Part shown: positions 10,134 through 17,782 of the stretch, in pieces | How the letters are laid out: every line of letters begins with the position of its first letter | Position numbering within the stretch: position 1 is the first letter of the stretch | Origin: Deltaproteobacteria bacterium | GTDB taxonomy: Bacteria; Myxococcota; JACRCW01 | Reading direction: 5' to 3' | Assembly (NCBI GenBank): GCA_016218805.1 | Contig: JACRCW010000159.1 | Coordinates: 1 to 64,000 of the forward strand | Length of the DNA stretch: 64,000 nt | The notes under the pieces: generated by a model | The model's database searches: none | Seen by the model: only the letters and a program-made list of their open reading frames with translations | Told to the model about the DNA's origin: nothing | Program-made: the position numbers and the translations under genes

Positions 10134-10193
10134 CCCCCCCACCCGACTCGGCGCCAGGCGCCGAGTCGACCTCCCCCCGCAAGCGGGGGGAGG
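10134..10193. repeat. Double-hairpin dispersed repeat, copy 1 (likely bidirectional terminator)
   Basis: A C-run and ACCCG are followed by a perfect hairpin (ACTCGGCGCC / GGCGCCGAGT, 10146-10166), a CGAC spacer and a second perfect hairpin (CTCCCCCCGC / GCGGGGGGAG, 10171-10192). It lies between the convergent ends of the SixA gene and rpiB-glyA. A close copy is at 21126-21180. The position suggests transcription termination for both sides; the repetition suggests a REP-like element. Confidence 0.8.
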
Positions 10194-10210
10194 CAAGACA
10201 ACGGCCGCGC

Positions 10211-11908
10211 TCACCCGCCCAGGCGCTCCGGGTACAGCGGGAAACGCAACGCCAGCGTGTGGACCTTCTCCTTGATCGCGGCCAGCGCCTTGTCGTCCGC
10301 CCGCGCCTTCACGGCGGCAATCACCAGCTCACCGATTTCCCGCATTTCCGGCTCGCCCATGCCGCGCGTGGTCACCGCCGGCGTCCCCAGCCGGATGCCG
10401 GAGGTCACCGCCGGCTTTTCACTGTCATACGGGATCATGTTCTTGTTCACCGTGATGCCCGCCTTGCCCAGGGCGCCTTCGCACTCCTTGCCCGTGGCGC
10501 CAAACGGACGGACGTCCAGCAGCATCAGGTGGTTGTCCGTGCCCCCGCTGGCCAGCTTGCCCCCCAGGTCCAGCAGCGTCCGCGCCAGCGTGGCCGCGTT
10601 CTTCACAATCTGCTCCTGGTAACCGCGGAACCCGGGCTGCAGCGCTTCCTGGAAGCACACCGCCTTCCCAGCAATGACGTGCATCAGCGGCCCGCCCTGG
10701 ATGCCCGGGAACACCCGCCCGTCCACCTGCTTCTGGTCCGCGCCGCGCGCCAGGATCAGCCCGCCGCGCGGGCCGCGCAGCGTCTTGTGCGTGGTGGTGG
10801 TGACATAGTCCGCGTGCGGCACCGGACTGGGGTGCTGTCCGGCGGCCACCAGCCCCGCAATGTGCGCCATGTCCACCATCAGCCGCGCGCCGCTGGCCTT
10901 GGCAATGGCCGCAAAACGCGGGAAATCAATGATCCGCGGGTACGCGCTGGCTCCGGCGACAATGAACTTGGGCTTGTGCTCCTGGGCGAGCTTCTCCACC
11001 TCGTCATAATCAACACGCCCGTCATCCTTGCGCACGCCGTACGGGACGATCTTGTACAGCCGCCCGCTGAAGTTCACCGGCGAGCCATGCGTGAGGTGTC
11101 CCCCGTGCTCCAGGTTCATGGCCAGGATGCGGTCCCCCGGTTCCAGGAAGCTCATGTAGACGGCCATGTTGGCCTGCGCGCCTGAGTGCGGCTGCACGTT
11201 GGCGTGCTCCGCGCCGAACAGCTTCTTGGCGCGGTCAATGGCCAGCTGCTCCACCACGTCGTGGAATTCGCAGCCGCCGTAGTAGCGCTTGCCGGGGTAG
11301 CCCTCCGCGTACTTGTTGGTCAGCGGGCTGCCCACCGCCTCCATGACCGCGGCGGACACAAAGTTCTCTGACGCAATGAGCTCCACCCCCTCCGCCTGCC
11401 GGCGCGTCTCCTTGACCACGAGGTCATAGATGTCCGGGTCCGCCGCGCGCAGCGCACCCATGAGGGGGACAGCGGTCTGCTCCTGCTTGGCAATCTTGTC
11501 CACGCGGACCTGGTGGCGGCCGGCCTCAAACTCCGCCGCCAGGAACGCGTCCACCACGGAGGTGGCCAGGCCTGCGCCCACCACGCGTTCGCCCAGGCAC
11601 ACCACGTTGGCGTTGTTGTGCTGCCGCGCATAGCGCGCCTGCCACTCATCCACGCAGTTGGCGGCGCGGATGCCGCTGTACTTGTTGGCGGCAATGGCCA
11701 TGCCCGTGCCGCTGCCGCACACCAGGATGCCCAGGTGCGCGCGCCCGCCGTTCACCGCCGCGCAAACCGCGCCCACCACGTCGGGGTAGTCCACCTTCTC
11801 GGCCCCGGTGGGGCCGGTGTCTGTGACGTCGTGGGCGCCCTGCAGGTGCGCAGTGATCTCTGCCTTGAGCTTCTGTCCCGCGTGGTCCGCGGCAATGACC
11901 AGCTTCAT
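10211..11908 (-). CDS. Ribose-5-phosphate isomerase B / serine hydroxymethyltransferase fusion
   Basis: A 565-aa single ORF with two complete enzymes. Residues 1-~145 are RpiB: 'IAADHAG' N-terminus, 'DYPDVV', and Cys64 in '[15 protein letters not shown]', plus '[15 protein letters not shown]'. Residues ~150-565 are serine hydroxymethyltransferase: '[13 protein letters not shown]', '[18 protein letters not shown]', PLP lysine 375 in '[14 protein letters not shown]', and '[11 protein letters not shown]'. RpiB interconverts ribose-5-P and ribulose-5-P; SHMT makes glycine and methylene-THF from serine. Separate adjacent rpiB and glyA genes are common in bacteria; here there is no stop or second strong start between them. 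Both active sites look intact. It ends at the double-hairpin repeat. Confidence 0.95.
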   Translation of the reverse strand: MKLVIAADHAGQKLKAEITAHLQGAHDVTDTGPTGAEKVDYPDVVGAVCAAVNGGRAHLGILVCGSGTGMAIAANKYSGIRAANCVDEWQARYARQHNNANVVCLGERVVGAGLATSVVDAFLAAEFEAGRHQVRVDKIAKQEQTAVPLMGALRAADPDIYDLVVKETRRQAEGVELIASENFVSAAVMEAVGSPLTNKYAEGYPGKRYYGGCEFHDVVEQLAIDRAKKLFGAEHANVQPHSGAQANMAVYMSFLEPGDRILAMNLEHGGHLTHGSPVNFSGRLYKIVPYGVRKDDGRVDYDEVEKLAQEHKPKFIVAGASAYPRIIDFPRFAAIAKASGARLMVDMAHIAGLVAAGQHPSPVPHADYVTTTTHKTLRGPRGGLILARGADQKQVDGRVFPGIQGGPLMHVIAGKAVCFQEALQPGFRGYQEQIVKNAATLARTLLDLGGKLASGGTDNHLMLLDVRPFGATGKECEGALGKAGITVNKNMIPYDSEKPAVTSGIRLGTPAVTTRGMGEPEMREIGELVIAAVKARADDKALAAIKEKVHTLALRFPLYPERLGG

Positions 11909-12006
11909 GGAGAATCCCCTGTTGTCGGTGTGACGGGTGCGGGCGTGTAGACGAGCACCGGGCTGCCCACAAGGGGCGGCCGGCGCCGCACCGACGACGG
12001 GGGGCC

Positions 12007-12651
12007 TCAGGCGGGCCGGCCCAGCAGGCGGGAGCGCAGCTCCGCGGCGTGCGGCACCTCCAGCACGGCGTGGGGCTCACCCGCCACGTCCAGAATCTGC
12101 ACCACGCGTCCTGTCCCCTCCAGGGGCGGGCGGGCGGCGGACGCCACGTGGACCTGGAACTTTGCCTCCGTCTGCACGGGTGGCGGCGCCCCGCCCGCGC
12201 GGATCATCACAAACCCCGTGGCCAGGTCTGCGCAGAAGCGCTCCAGGTCCGCGGCGGTGGCGCACTCCACGGACAGCGGCCCGTGCGCGTACGGGATGCC
12301 GGCACCCACGCCCAGGGCGGGCCGGGAGTGGATGGCCAGGAAGCGCACCCCCATCCCGTTGGCCAGCACGGAGCGCAGTTCCCCCGGCACAATCTGGTGC
12401 CGCGCCACCACGCCGTCCCGGTCCATGGTCCCGGTGGGGGAGTCCACGTGCATGTGGATGTGCGTCGCCAGCGGAACAAGGTCGCGCGTGACCAGGAACA
12501 GGCCGGTGGATGAGATGTCGTGCGTAAGAGCGACATAGCGCAATTCGTCCACGCCGTAGGTGACGCGGAAGCGCCGCCGTTCGCGGACGGCGCGTGCCCG
12601 GTGGTCCGTTCGCATGCTGTATTCCGAATGGGTCCGCTGGACCGTCTGCAT
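12007..12651 (-). CDS. PilZ-domain protein (c-di-GMP-binding candidate)
   Basis: A 214-aa cytoplasmic protein. An N-terminal PilZ-like signature is visible: basic '[12 protein letters not shown]' near residues 24-35 and then '[18 protein letters not shown]' (the D/NxSxxG motif). The remainder contains 'GMGVRFLAI', typical of the PilZ barrel, and a second region of about 90 aa without clear motifs, perhaps a second barrel. PilZ proteins bind cyclic di-GMP and modulate motility, exopolysaccharide or transcription. I chose ATG 12651, which has GAGG five nt upstream, over the GTG at 12657. The gene lies 98 bp upstream of rpiB-glyA on the same strand but may have its own promoter. Confidence 0.8.
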   Translation of the reverse strand: MQTVQRTHSEYSMRTDHRARAVRERRRFRVTYGVDELRYVALTHDISSTGLFLVTRDLVPLATHIHMHVDSPTGTMDRDGVVARHQIVPGELRSVLANGMGVRFLAIHSRPALGVGAGIPYAHGPLSVECATAADLERFCADLATGFVMIRAGGAPPPVQTEAKFQVHVASAARPPLEGTGRVVQILDVAGEPHAVLEVPHAAELRSRLLGRPA

Positions 12652-12791
12652 GGGCACCTCGCGGAGAACCGGTGGTTGCCAAGCCCCCCACGGACTTAGC
12701 GTTCACCGTTTGCTGGCGCAGCCCCTCGTCACAACACGATAGGTCATGTGGCCAACTGCGCCACACCGCTGGGATCCATGGGACGCGTGTG

Positions 12792-13532
12792 TCAGCGCAG
12801 GTAATTCACCACGGGGCCCAGGTGCAGGTGGTCTGCCGCCACGTCCAGCACGATGTCCTCCAGCGTGCCGAACGGATCAATGATGGCCATCAGCACGCTG
12901 CGGGGTATCCCCGGCGCCATCTGGGCCTTGATGAGCATCTTGGTGCGGAACAGCGCCTCACCCAGCATGGCGCCGCCGGTGTTGGCTAGCACGTCATTGA
13001 GCGCGGGCCGTTCCGCAGCGGCCTCCACCAGGTACTCCCACAGGATGGCCCACATGACGACGATGGCGATGGACTGCCACCAGCTCACGCCGTGGTTGCG
13101 GTACAGCATGTGGATGGTGGCACCCAGCCACGGGTGCATGAGGTAGTTGTACCCCATGGCGTCACGGTCCGGAAAAACCGGCAGGCTGGTCATGTTCAGC
13201 GCCCAGTTGCGGAAGCTGGGTTCATGCCAGTTGTTGAACTCCAGGATGGCGTCCCGCGCTTCATTCAGCGGCGTGTGCCGTTTGCCCACCGTGGCGTCAA
13301 AGGTGGCGAATCCCAGGCTGACAAACAGGTAGGGCAGGTTGCACACGCCCACCTCCAGCGTGGGCAGCAGGAAGCGCCGTGAGCTGTTGCGCAGCAGTCG
13401 GCTGAAGCGTGACGACGGCGGGTCCTCGCTCCAGGTGGACGCCGGGGCCGGCACGCCGTGGGGCGGGTCGGGGAGCGGGGGCGGAAGCGCGACGTGCAGC
13501 GCACCCGCCATCAGCACGGCGAGCATGGGCAT
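12792..13532 (-). CDS. DUF3943-like membrane/envelope protein
   Basis: A 246-aa protein with an N-terminal signal-like segment (MPMLAVLMAGALHVALPPP), a Pro-rich linker, then a hydrophobic domain. The stretch 'NYLMHPWLGATIHMLYRNHG' followed by 'WAILWEYLVEAAAERPALND' and 'TGGAMLGEALFR' matches the conserved pattern of DUF3943 (NxxxHPxxG, WE...E, ND..xTxGG..lGE). Function of the family is unknown; members are envelope proteins often near lipid or polysaccharide genes. It is divergent from the 197-aa gene at 13706 and lies 140 bp upstream of the PilZ gene on the same strand. The family assignment rests on my recollection of the pattern. Confidence 0.6.
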   Translation of the reverse strand: MPMLAVLMAGALHVALPPPLPDPPHGVPAPASTWSEDPPSSRFSRLLRNSSRRFLLPTLEVGVCNLPYLFVSLGFATFDATVGKRHTPLNEARDAILEFNNWHEPSFRNWALNMTSLPVFPDRDAMGYNYLMHPWLGATIHMLYRNHGVSWWQSIAIVVMWAILWEYLVEAAAERPALNDVLANTGGAMLGEALFRTKMLIKAQMAPGIPRSVLMAIIDPFGTLEDIVLDVAADHLHLGPVVNYLR

Positions 13533-13705
13533 GGGACGCCGACACTACGCGAGGCCAGCGCCGGTCGGCAAACAACGAACCGGCCACCGCGCTGTCCGGT
13601 CCTGCGCGTGGGCCGCGTCTGTTGGAGGCATGGAGCGGCGGCGCGGCCCTACGCGGCCGTTTCGGGGAATGGCGTCACCGGTCCGGGCGTGGTTAGGGTG
13701 CGCGG

Positions 13706-14299
13706 ATGGATTTCACCCGCGTGACAAGATTCCAGCAATCCGTTCCGGGCGGCTGGGACGCGTATCCGGACTACCAGCAGAAAGCGTCCATTTACCGTGA
13801 ATTCCTCGCGCGCGTGGACCTTGCGCCGCACGCGGCCGCCCTGCCGCCGCCGCTGCGGCGCCTGGTTGAAGAGCCCGTGCCCGTCAGCTCCTGGATTCCG
13901 GAGGCGCACAGTTGTGGTCTGTTCCTGGCCATGGCGGACGTCCTGGGCAGTGACGCGGCTTTTGTGACGCACTCCTACGAATCCAACCGCGCGTTGCTCT
14001 CCGGCCCCGCGTACGGGTTCCTCTTCAAGCTGCTGGGCGCGCGGACGGTGCTCAAGGGCGCGCGTACACGGTGGGGGCAGCTGCACCGCGGCATCACCAT
14101 GGACGTGACCTGGGGAGACACCCGCAACGAAGCCTCCCTGATCATGCACTTTCCCGAGCACCTGCTGCCGCCGTTGTTGCTGCGCAGCTACGCCACCGCC
14201 TTCCGCGCAGCGTTGGAGGTGGCCGGCGCATCGGCGGTGGAGGTGCGCGTGGGGGACGCGGCGGCAACGTCAGCGCAGTTCCATGCGGCGTGGAAGTAG
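13706..14299 (+). CDS. Hypothetical protein, possibly DUF2378-like (myxobacterial family)
   Basis: A 197-aa soluble protein starting MDFTRVTRFQQSVPGGWDAY. It has mixed alpha/beta composition with 'SWIPEAHSCGLFLAMADVLG' and 'GAYGFLFKLLGAR'-like hydrophobic helices, then a strand-rich C-terminus ('ITMDVTWGDTRNEASLIMHF'). The spacing of helices and the late beta segment recall the paralogous DUF2378/TIGR02265 family of myxobacteria, a heme-NO-binding-like fold, but I see no diagnostic motif and hold this loosely. It has an AGGGTG upstream of ATG 13706. Convergent with hydA (23 bp apart). Confidence 0.6.
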   Translation: MDFTRVTRFQQSVPGGWDAYPDYQQKASIYREFLARVDLAPHAAALPPPLRRLVEEPVPVSSWIPEAHSCGLFLAMADVLGSDAAFVTHSYESNRALLSGPAYGFLFKLLGARTVLKGARTRWGQLHRGITMDVTWGDTRNEASLIMHFPEHLLPPLLLRSYATAFRAALEVAGASAVEVRVGDAAATSAQFHAAWK

Positions 14300-14322
14300 C
14301 TGCCGCTCCGGGGGCTGCATTC

Positions 14323-15720
14323 CTACAGCGTGTGCGTGCGCCGGCGGATGAACTGCCCGTCGCCGGGACGGGCCAGGAACTGGTCATTCTTCACGATCAC
14401 GCGGCCGCGCTGCAGGACGTGGGAGGGACCGCCGCGGACTTTCTTCCCTTCATACGGGTTGTAGTCCACCTTCATGTGCATGGTCTTGACGGAAAGCGTG
14501 ACTTCCTTCTGCGGGTCCCACACCACAATGTCCGCGTCCGCACCCACGGCCAGCGTGCCCTTCTTCCCGTACATGCCAAAGATCTTTGACGGCGTGGTGG
14601 ACGAAATGTCCACGAAACGGTTCAGGTCGATCTTGCCCTGCTGCACCGCCTCCCACAGCAGGTACATGCGGGACTCCACGCCGGGCATGCCGTTGGGGAC
14701 CTTGGAGAAGTCATCCCGGCCCAGCTCCTTCTGGTCCTTCATGCAGAACGGGCAATGATCCGTGGCCACCACCTGCAGGTCATGGTTGCGGATGCCGCGC
14801 CACAGTTGCTCATGGTGGTGCTGCGGCCGCAGCGGCGGCGTGCAGATGTACGCGGCGCCGTCAAACCCGGGGCGCGCCAGGTCATCCTGGGACAGGAACA
14901 GGTACTGCGGGCAGGTCTCCGCAAACGCGGGCAGGCCGCGGTCCCGCGCTTCGCGCACGCGCTCCAGCGCGCGCGCCGCGGACAGGTGCACAATGTAGAC
15001 GGGCACCTTGGCCATCTCCGCCAGGGCAATGGCGCGCTCCGTGCCCGTGGCCTCGGCGGCCTCCGGGCGGGTGAGGGCGTGGTAGACGGGGGCGCGTTCG
15101 CCGCGGGAACGCGCGCGTTCAATCAGCACATCAATGGGCAGCCCCGTCTCGGCGTGCATGCAGATGAGCGCGCCCAGCTCACCCGCGCGCAGCATGCCGC
15201 GGAAGATGGACTGATCATCCAGCAGCAGCACGTTGGGATAGGCCATGAAGAGTTTGAAGCTGGTCACGCCCTCATCAACAATCCGCTTCATCTCCTCCAG
15301 CCGCGCGGGCGGCAGGTCCGTGGCGATCATGTGGAACGCATAGTCCGCCACCGCCTTGCCGGACGCCTTCTTGTGCCAGGTGTCCAGCGCCTCCGTGAGC
15401 GTGCCGCCCTTCTGCTGGATGGCAAAGTCAATGATGGTGGTGGTGCCGCCGTACGCCGCCGCGCGCGTGCCGGTTTCAAAGTCATCACTGCTGGTGGTGC
15501 CGCCAAATGGCATGTCCAGGTGCGTGTGCACGTCAATGCCGCCGGGGAACAGGAACTGGCCCTTGGCGTCAATGGTCTCGTCAAATTGGGGGACGCGGTC
15601 CTTGGGGAGCGTCCCCACCGGGGCGGTGATGGCTTCCACTTTGTCGTCGTTGAGCCAGACGTCGGCCTTGAACGTTTCCGACGCGGTCACGACGGTGCCG
15701 TTGGCGATGAGCTTGCGCAT
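14323..15720 (-). CDS. hydA: Dihydropyrimidinase (D-hydantoinase)
   Basis: A 465-aa amidohydrolase that opens the ring of 5,6-dihydrouracil and dihydrothymine (and hydantoins) to N-carbamoyl-beta-amino acids. Binuclear zinc ligands are visible: His65 and His67 in 'GGIDVHTHLDMPFGG', carboxylated Lys156 in 'EGVTSFKLFMAYP', His in 'ICMHAETG' and 'YIVHLSAARAL', and Asp in 'VATDHCPFCMKDQ'. The C-terminal 'SSTTPSKIFGMYGKKGTLAVG' is also typical. The gene lies 46 bp downstream of the ureidopropionase-like gene on the same strand, giving the second and third steps of reductive pyrimidine catabolism in one transcript. The first enzyme (PydA) is not in the window. Confidence 0.95.
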   Translation of the reverse strand: MRKLIANGTVVTASETFKADVWLNDDKVEAITAPVGTLPKDRVPQFDETIDAKGQFLFPGGIDVHTHLDMPFGGTTSSDDFETGTRAAAYGGTTTIIDFAIQQKGGTLTEALDTWHKKASGKAVADYAFHMIATDLPPARLEEMKRIVDEGVTSFKLFMAYPNVLLLDDQSIFRGMLRAGELGALICMHAETGLPIDVLIERARSRGERAPVYHALTRPEAAEATGTERAIALAEMAKVPVYIVHLSAARALERVREARDRGLPAFAETCPQYLFLSQDDLARPGFDGAAYICTPPLRPQHHHEQLWRGIRNHDLQVVATDHCPFCMKDQKELGRDDFSKVPNGMPGVESRMYLLWEAVQQGKIDLNRFVDISSTTPSKIFGMYGKKGTLAVGADADIVVWDPQKEVTLSVKTMHMKVDYNPYEGKKVRGGPSHVLQRGRVIVKNDQFLARPGDGQFIRRRTHTL

Positions 15721-15766
15721 TCGCGGGTTCTCCAGGTTGTCTGGGGGATGTAGTGAACGGAAACGC

Positions 15767-16633
15767 TCAGGGCAGCTGCTTGGTCATGTCGTCGTACGTC
15801 TCGGGGCGGCGGTCACGGAAGAACTGCCAGGTGCGCCGCACCTCCTCAATCATGTCAAGGTCGCAGTCCGCCACCACCAGTTCGTCCTTGTCTTCACTGG
15901 CCTGCGCCAGGAAGTTGCCCCGGGGGTCCACCACGTAGGAGGTCCCGTAGAACCGGCCGATATTCCACGGCGCTTCCGTGCCCACGCGGTTGGAGCACGC
16001 CCAGAAGTTGCCGTTGGCCACCGCATGCGCGGGCTGCTCCAGCTTCCACAGGTATTGCGACAGGCCCGCCACCGTGGCGGAGGGATTGAACACGATTTCC
16101 GCGCCGTGCAGGGACAGCAGGCGCGCGCCCTCCGGGAAGTGCCGATCATAGCAGATGTACACGCCCACGTTGGCGTGCCGGGTCTTGAACACGGGATATC
16201 CCAGGTTGCCGGGCTTGAAATAGTACTTTTCCCAGAAGCCGCCGGTCTGCGGAATGTGCTGTTTCCGGTACTTCCCCAGGTACGTCCCGTCGGCGTCCAG
16301 CACCGCGGCGGTGTTGTAGTACACGCCGGCCATTTCGCGTTCATACACGGGGACCACCATGGCCATGTTGTACTTGCGCGCGTACTGGCTCAGCAGCTCC
16401 GTGGACGGGCCCGGCACGCTTTCCGCCGTGGCGTACCATTCCGGCGTCTGCGCCGGGCAGAAGTACGGCGTGGAGAAGATCTCCTGCAGGCCCAGCACCT
16501 GCACGCCCTTCTTGCCCGCCTCCTCAATGAGCGGGATGTGCTTGTCAATCATCGCCTTCTTGATGGCATCCATGTTCCCCGTCGTCATGGGGGTGGACGC
16601 CTGGATGAGACCCACCTTCACGATCCTGGCCAT
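15767..16633 (-). CDS. Nitrilase-superfamily amidohydrolase, beta-ureidopropionase-like
   Basis: A 288-aa carbon-nitrogen hydrolase with the catalytic triad Glu51 ('LQEIFSTPYF'), Lys124 ('GKYRKQHIP') and Cys161 ('VYICYDRHFPEGAR'). The sequence around the cysteine and 'GFWEKYYFKPGN' is like N-carbamoyl-beta-alanine amidohydrolase and N-carbamoylputrescine amidase. Being directly upstream of dihydropyrimidinase supports the former: N-carbamoyl-beta-alanine to beta-alanine, CO2 and ammonia. An AGGAG ribosome site precedes ATG 16633. It is divergent from slyD, with about 206 bp between the starts that should hold both promoters. Confidence 0.9.
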   Translation of the reverse strand: MARIVKVGLIQASTPMTTGNMDAIKKAMIDKHIPLIEEAGKKGVQVLGLQEIFSTPYFCPAQTPEWYATAESVPGPSTELLSQYARKYNMAMVVPVYEREMAGVYYNTAAVLDADGTYLGKYRKQHIPQTGGFWEKYYFKPGNLGYPVFKTRHANVGVYICYDRHFPEGARLLSLHGAEIVFNPSATVAGLSQYLWKLEQPAHAVANGNFWACSNRVGTEAPWNIGRFYGTSYVVDPRGNFLAQASEDKDELVVADCDLDMIEEVRRTWQFFRDRRPETYDDMTKQLP

Positions 16634-16839
16634 CGGCGGTGCTCCTGTGCTGTCGGGTTGGGAAGGGTGGGATTAAGCCGTGGGCAGGACCGCGGGCAAG
16701 CGGAGCCCGACGGTGCCGGGGTTTTCGGCGCGGCGCGGCATCAACGCCGGCGCGTGGCCCCGTGCGGCAAACCGGCTTGCGGGAGGTGGAACCCTGCGGT
16801 ACGGCAGGCGCCCCGCGAACCAACCCCCGACGAGAACGG

Positions 16840-17448
16840 ATGCATCCCATGACCCACGTGGCGGCGAACAAGGTGGTGACGATGTCCTTCCAGCTGAAGG
16901 ACAAGGACGGCAAGTTGCTGGACGAGGCGGACGCGACGCACCCGCTCACCTACCTGCATGGCCACGACAACCTGCCCACGGGCATTGAGAAGGTGGTGGA
17001 GGGGGCCGCCGTGGGCGAGGCGCGGGAGGCGGCGTTGGCGGCGAAGGACGCGTTTGGCACGCGCGACGAGGCCAAGGTGGAGAAGATTGGCCGGCATCAC
17101 CTGCCCGCCAAGGCCAAGGTGCGCGTGGGGGACCTGCTGACGCTGGAGTCACGCGATGGCGTGCGCGACGCGGTGGTGACGGCGCTGACCCCGGTCACCG
17201 TCACGCTGGACTTCAACCACCCGCTGGCCGGCCGTGACGTGCAGGTGGCCATGAAGGTCATCTCCATCCGTGACGCGTCTGACGAGGAGAAGGAGCACGG
17301 CCACGCGCACGGGCCCGAGGGCCACGGGCACGATCATGATCATGATCATGGCCATGAACACGAGCACGATCACGAACACGATCACGGCGCTGAGCACGGG
17401 GAATGCGACGACCCTGCGCACGACCACACGCACGATCACGATCACTGA
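16840..17448 (+). CDS. slyD: SlyD-like FKBP-type prolyl isomerase with His-rich metal-binding tail
   Basis: A 202-aa peptidyl-prolyl cis-trans isomerase. Residues 1-~150 give the SlyD core: 'VVTMSFQLKDKDGKLLDEA', 'LTYLHGHDNLPTGIEKVVEG', an insert-in-flap chaperone domain, and 'VTVTLDFNHPLAGRDV'. The last ~55 residues are nearly all His, Asp, Glu and Gly (HGHDHDHDHGHEHEHDHEHD), a Ni/Zn-binding tail as in nickel-delivery SlyD proteins. Two in-frame starts (16840, 16849) are equally plausible. The DNA under the tail is repetitive (tandem ATCATG). Confidence 0.93.
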   Translation: MHPMTHVAANKVVTMSFQLKDKDGKLLDEADATHPLTYLHGHDNLPTGIEKVVEGAAVGEAREAALAAKDAFGTRDEAKVEKIGRHHLPAKAKVRVGDLLTLESRDGVRDAVVTALTPVTVTLDFNHPLAGRDVQVAMKVISIRDASDEEKEHGHAHGPEGHGHDHDHDHGHEHEHDHEHDHGAEHGECDDPAHDHTHDHDH

Positions 17449-17536
17449 CGCGCGACCGAGGCGTGTCCAAGTCTGCGCCGGCATCTGTTCCACGAATGCC
17501 ACGTCCGAACTGCATGCACGCTTTGTGTGCATGCGT

Positions 17537-17691
17537 GCCCCTTTGGGGGGCGGCCGGCGACGTCAGTCGCCGGGGGTGGGGGCCCCCCAACGGGTTTGGT
17601 CCCACCCGGGGAAGACGGCTGAAGCGGACCCCCCACCCCCCTCGCCGACGTCGCTGCGCTCCGTCGTCGAGGGCCGCCCCCCAAAGGGGGC
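17537..17691. repeat. ~155-bp palindromic element with 19-bp imperfect terminal inverted repeats
   Basis: The left end GCCCCTTTGGGGGGCGGCC (17537-17555) is inverted at the right end (17672-17691, one-base slip). The inner arms continue: GTCGCCGGGGGTGGGGG near 17566-17582 is matched in inverse orientation near 17632-17649. No ORF is inside. This looks like a MITE-like or REP-like element or a very long hairpin between the convergent slyD and lon genes. A small hairpin GCATGCAC / GTGCATGC (17512-17534) precedes it. Confidence 0.7.
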
Positions 17692-17700
17692 GGCGTAGAT

Positions 17701-17721
17701 GGGCTTGCCTGCGGCAAGCCC
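17701..17721. terminator. Perfect 9-bp stem hairpin between convergent slyD and lon
   Basis: GGGCTTGCC (17701-17709), loop TGC, GGCAAGCCC (17713-17721). No T-tract follows on either strand. It is 62 bp beyond the end of the Lon-family gene and probably helps terminate transcription from one or both sides. Confidence 0.55.
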
Positions 17722-17782
17722 GCCACGCGTCGTGGAACGGGCATCCGTTGCGCCGGATGGAATCCGCCGCGTGCGCGTACAG

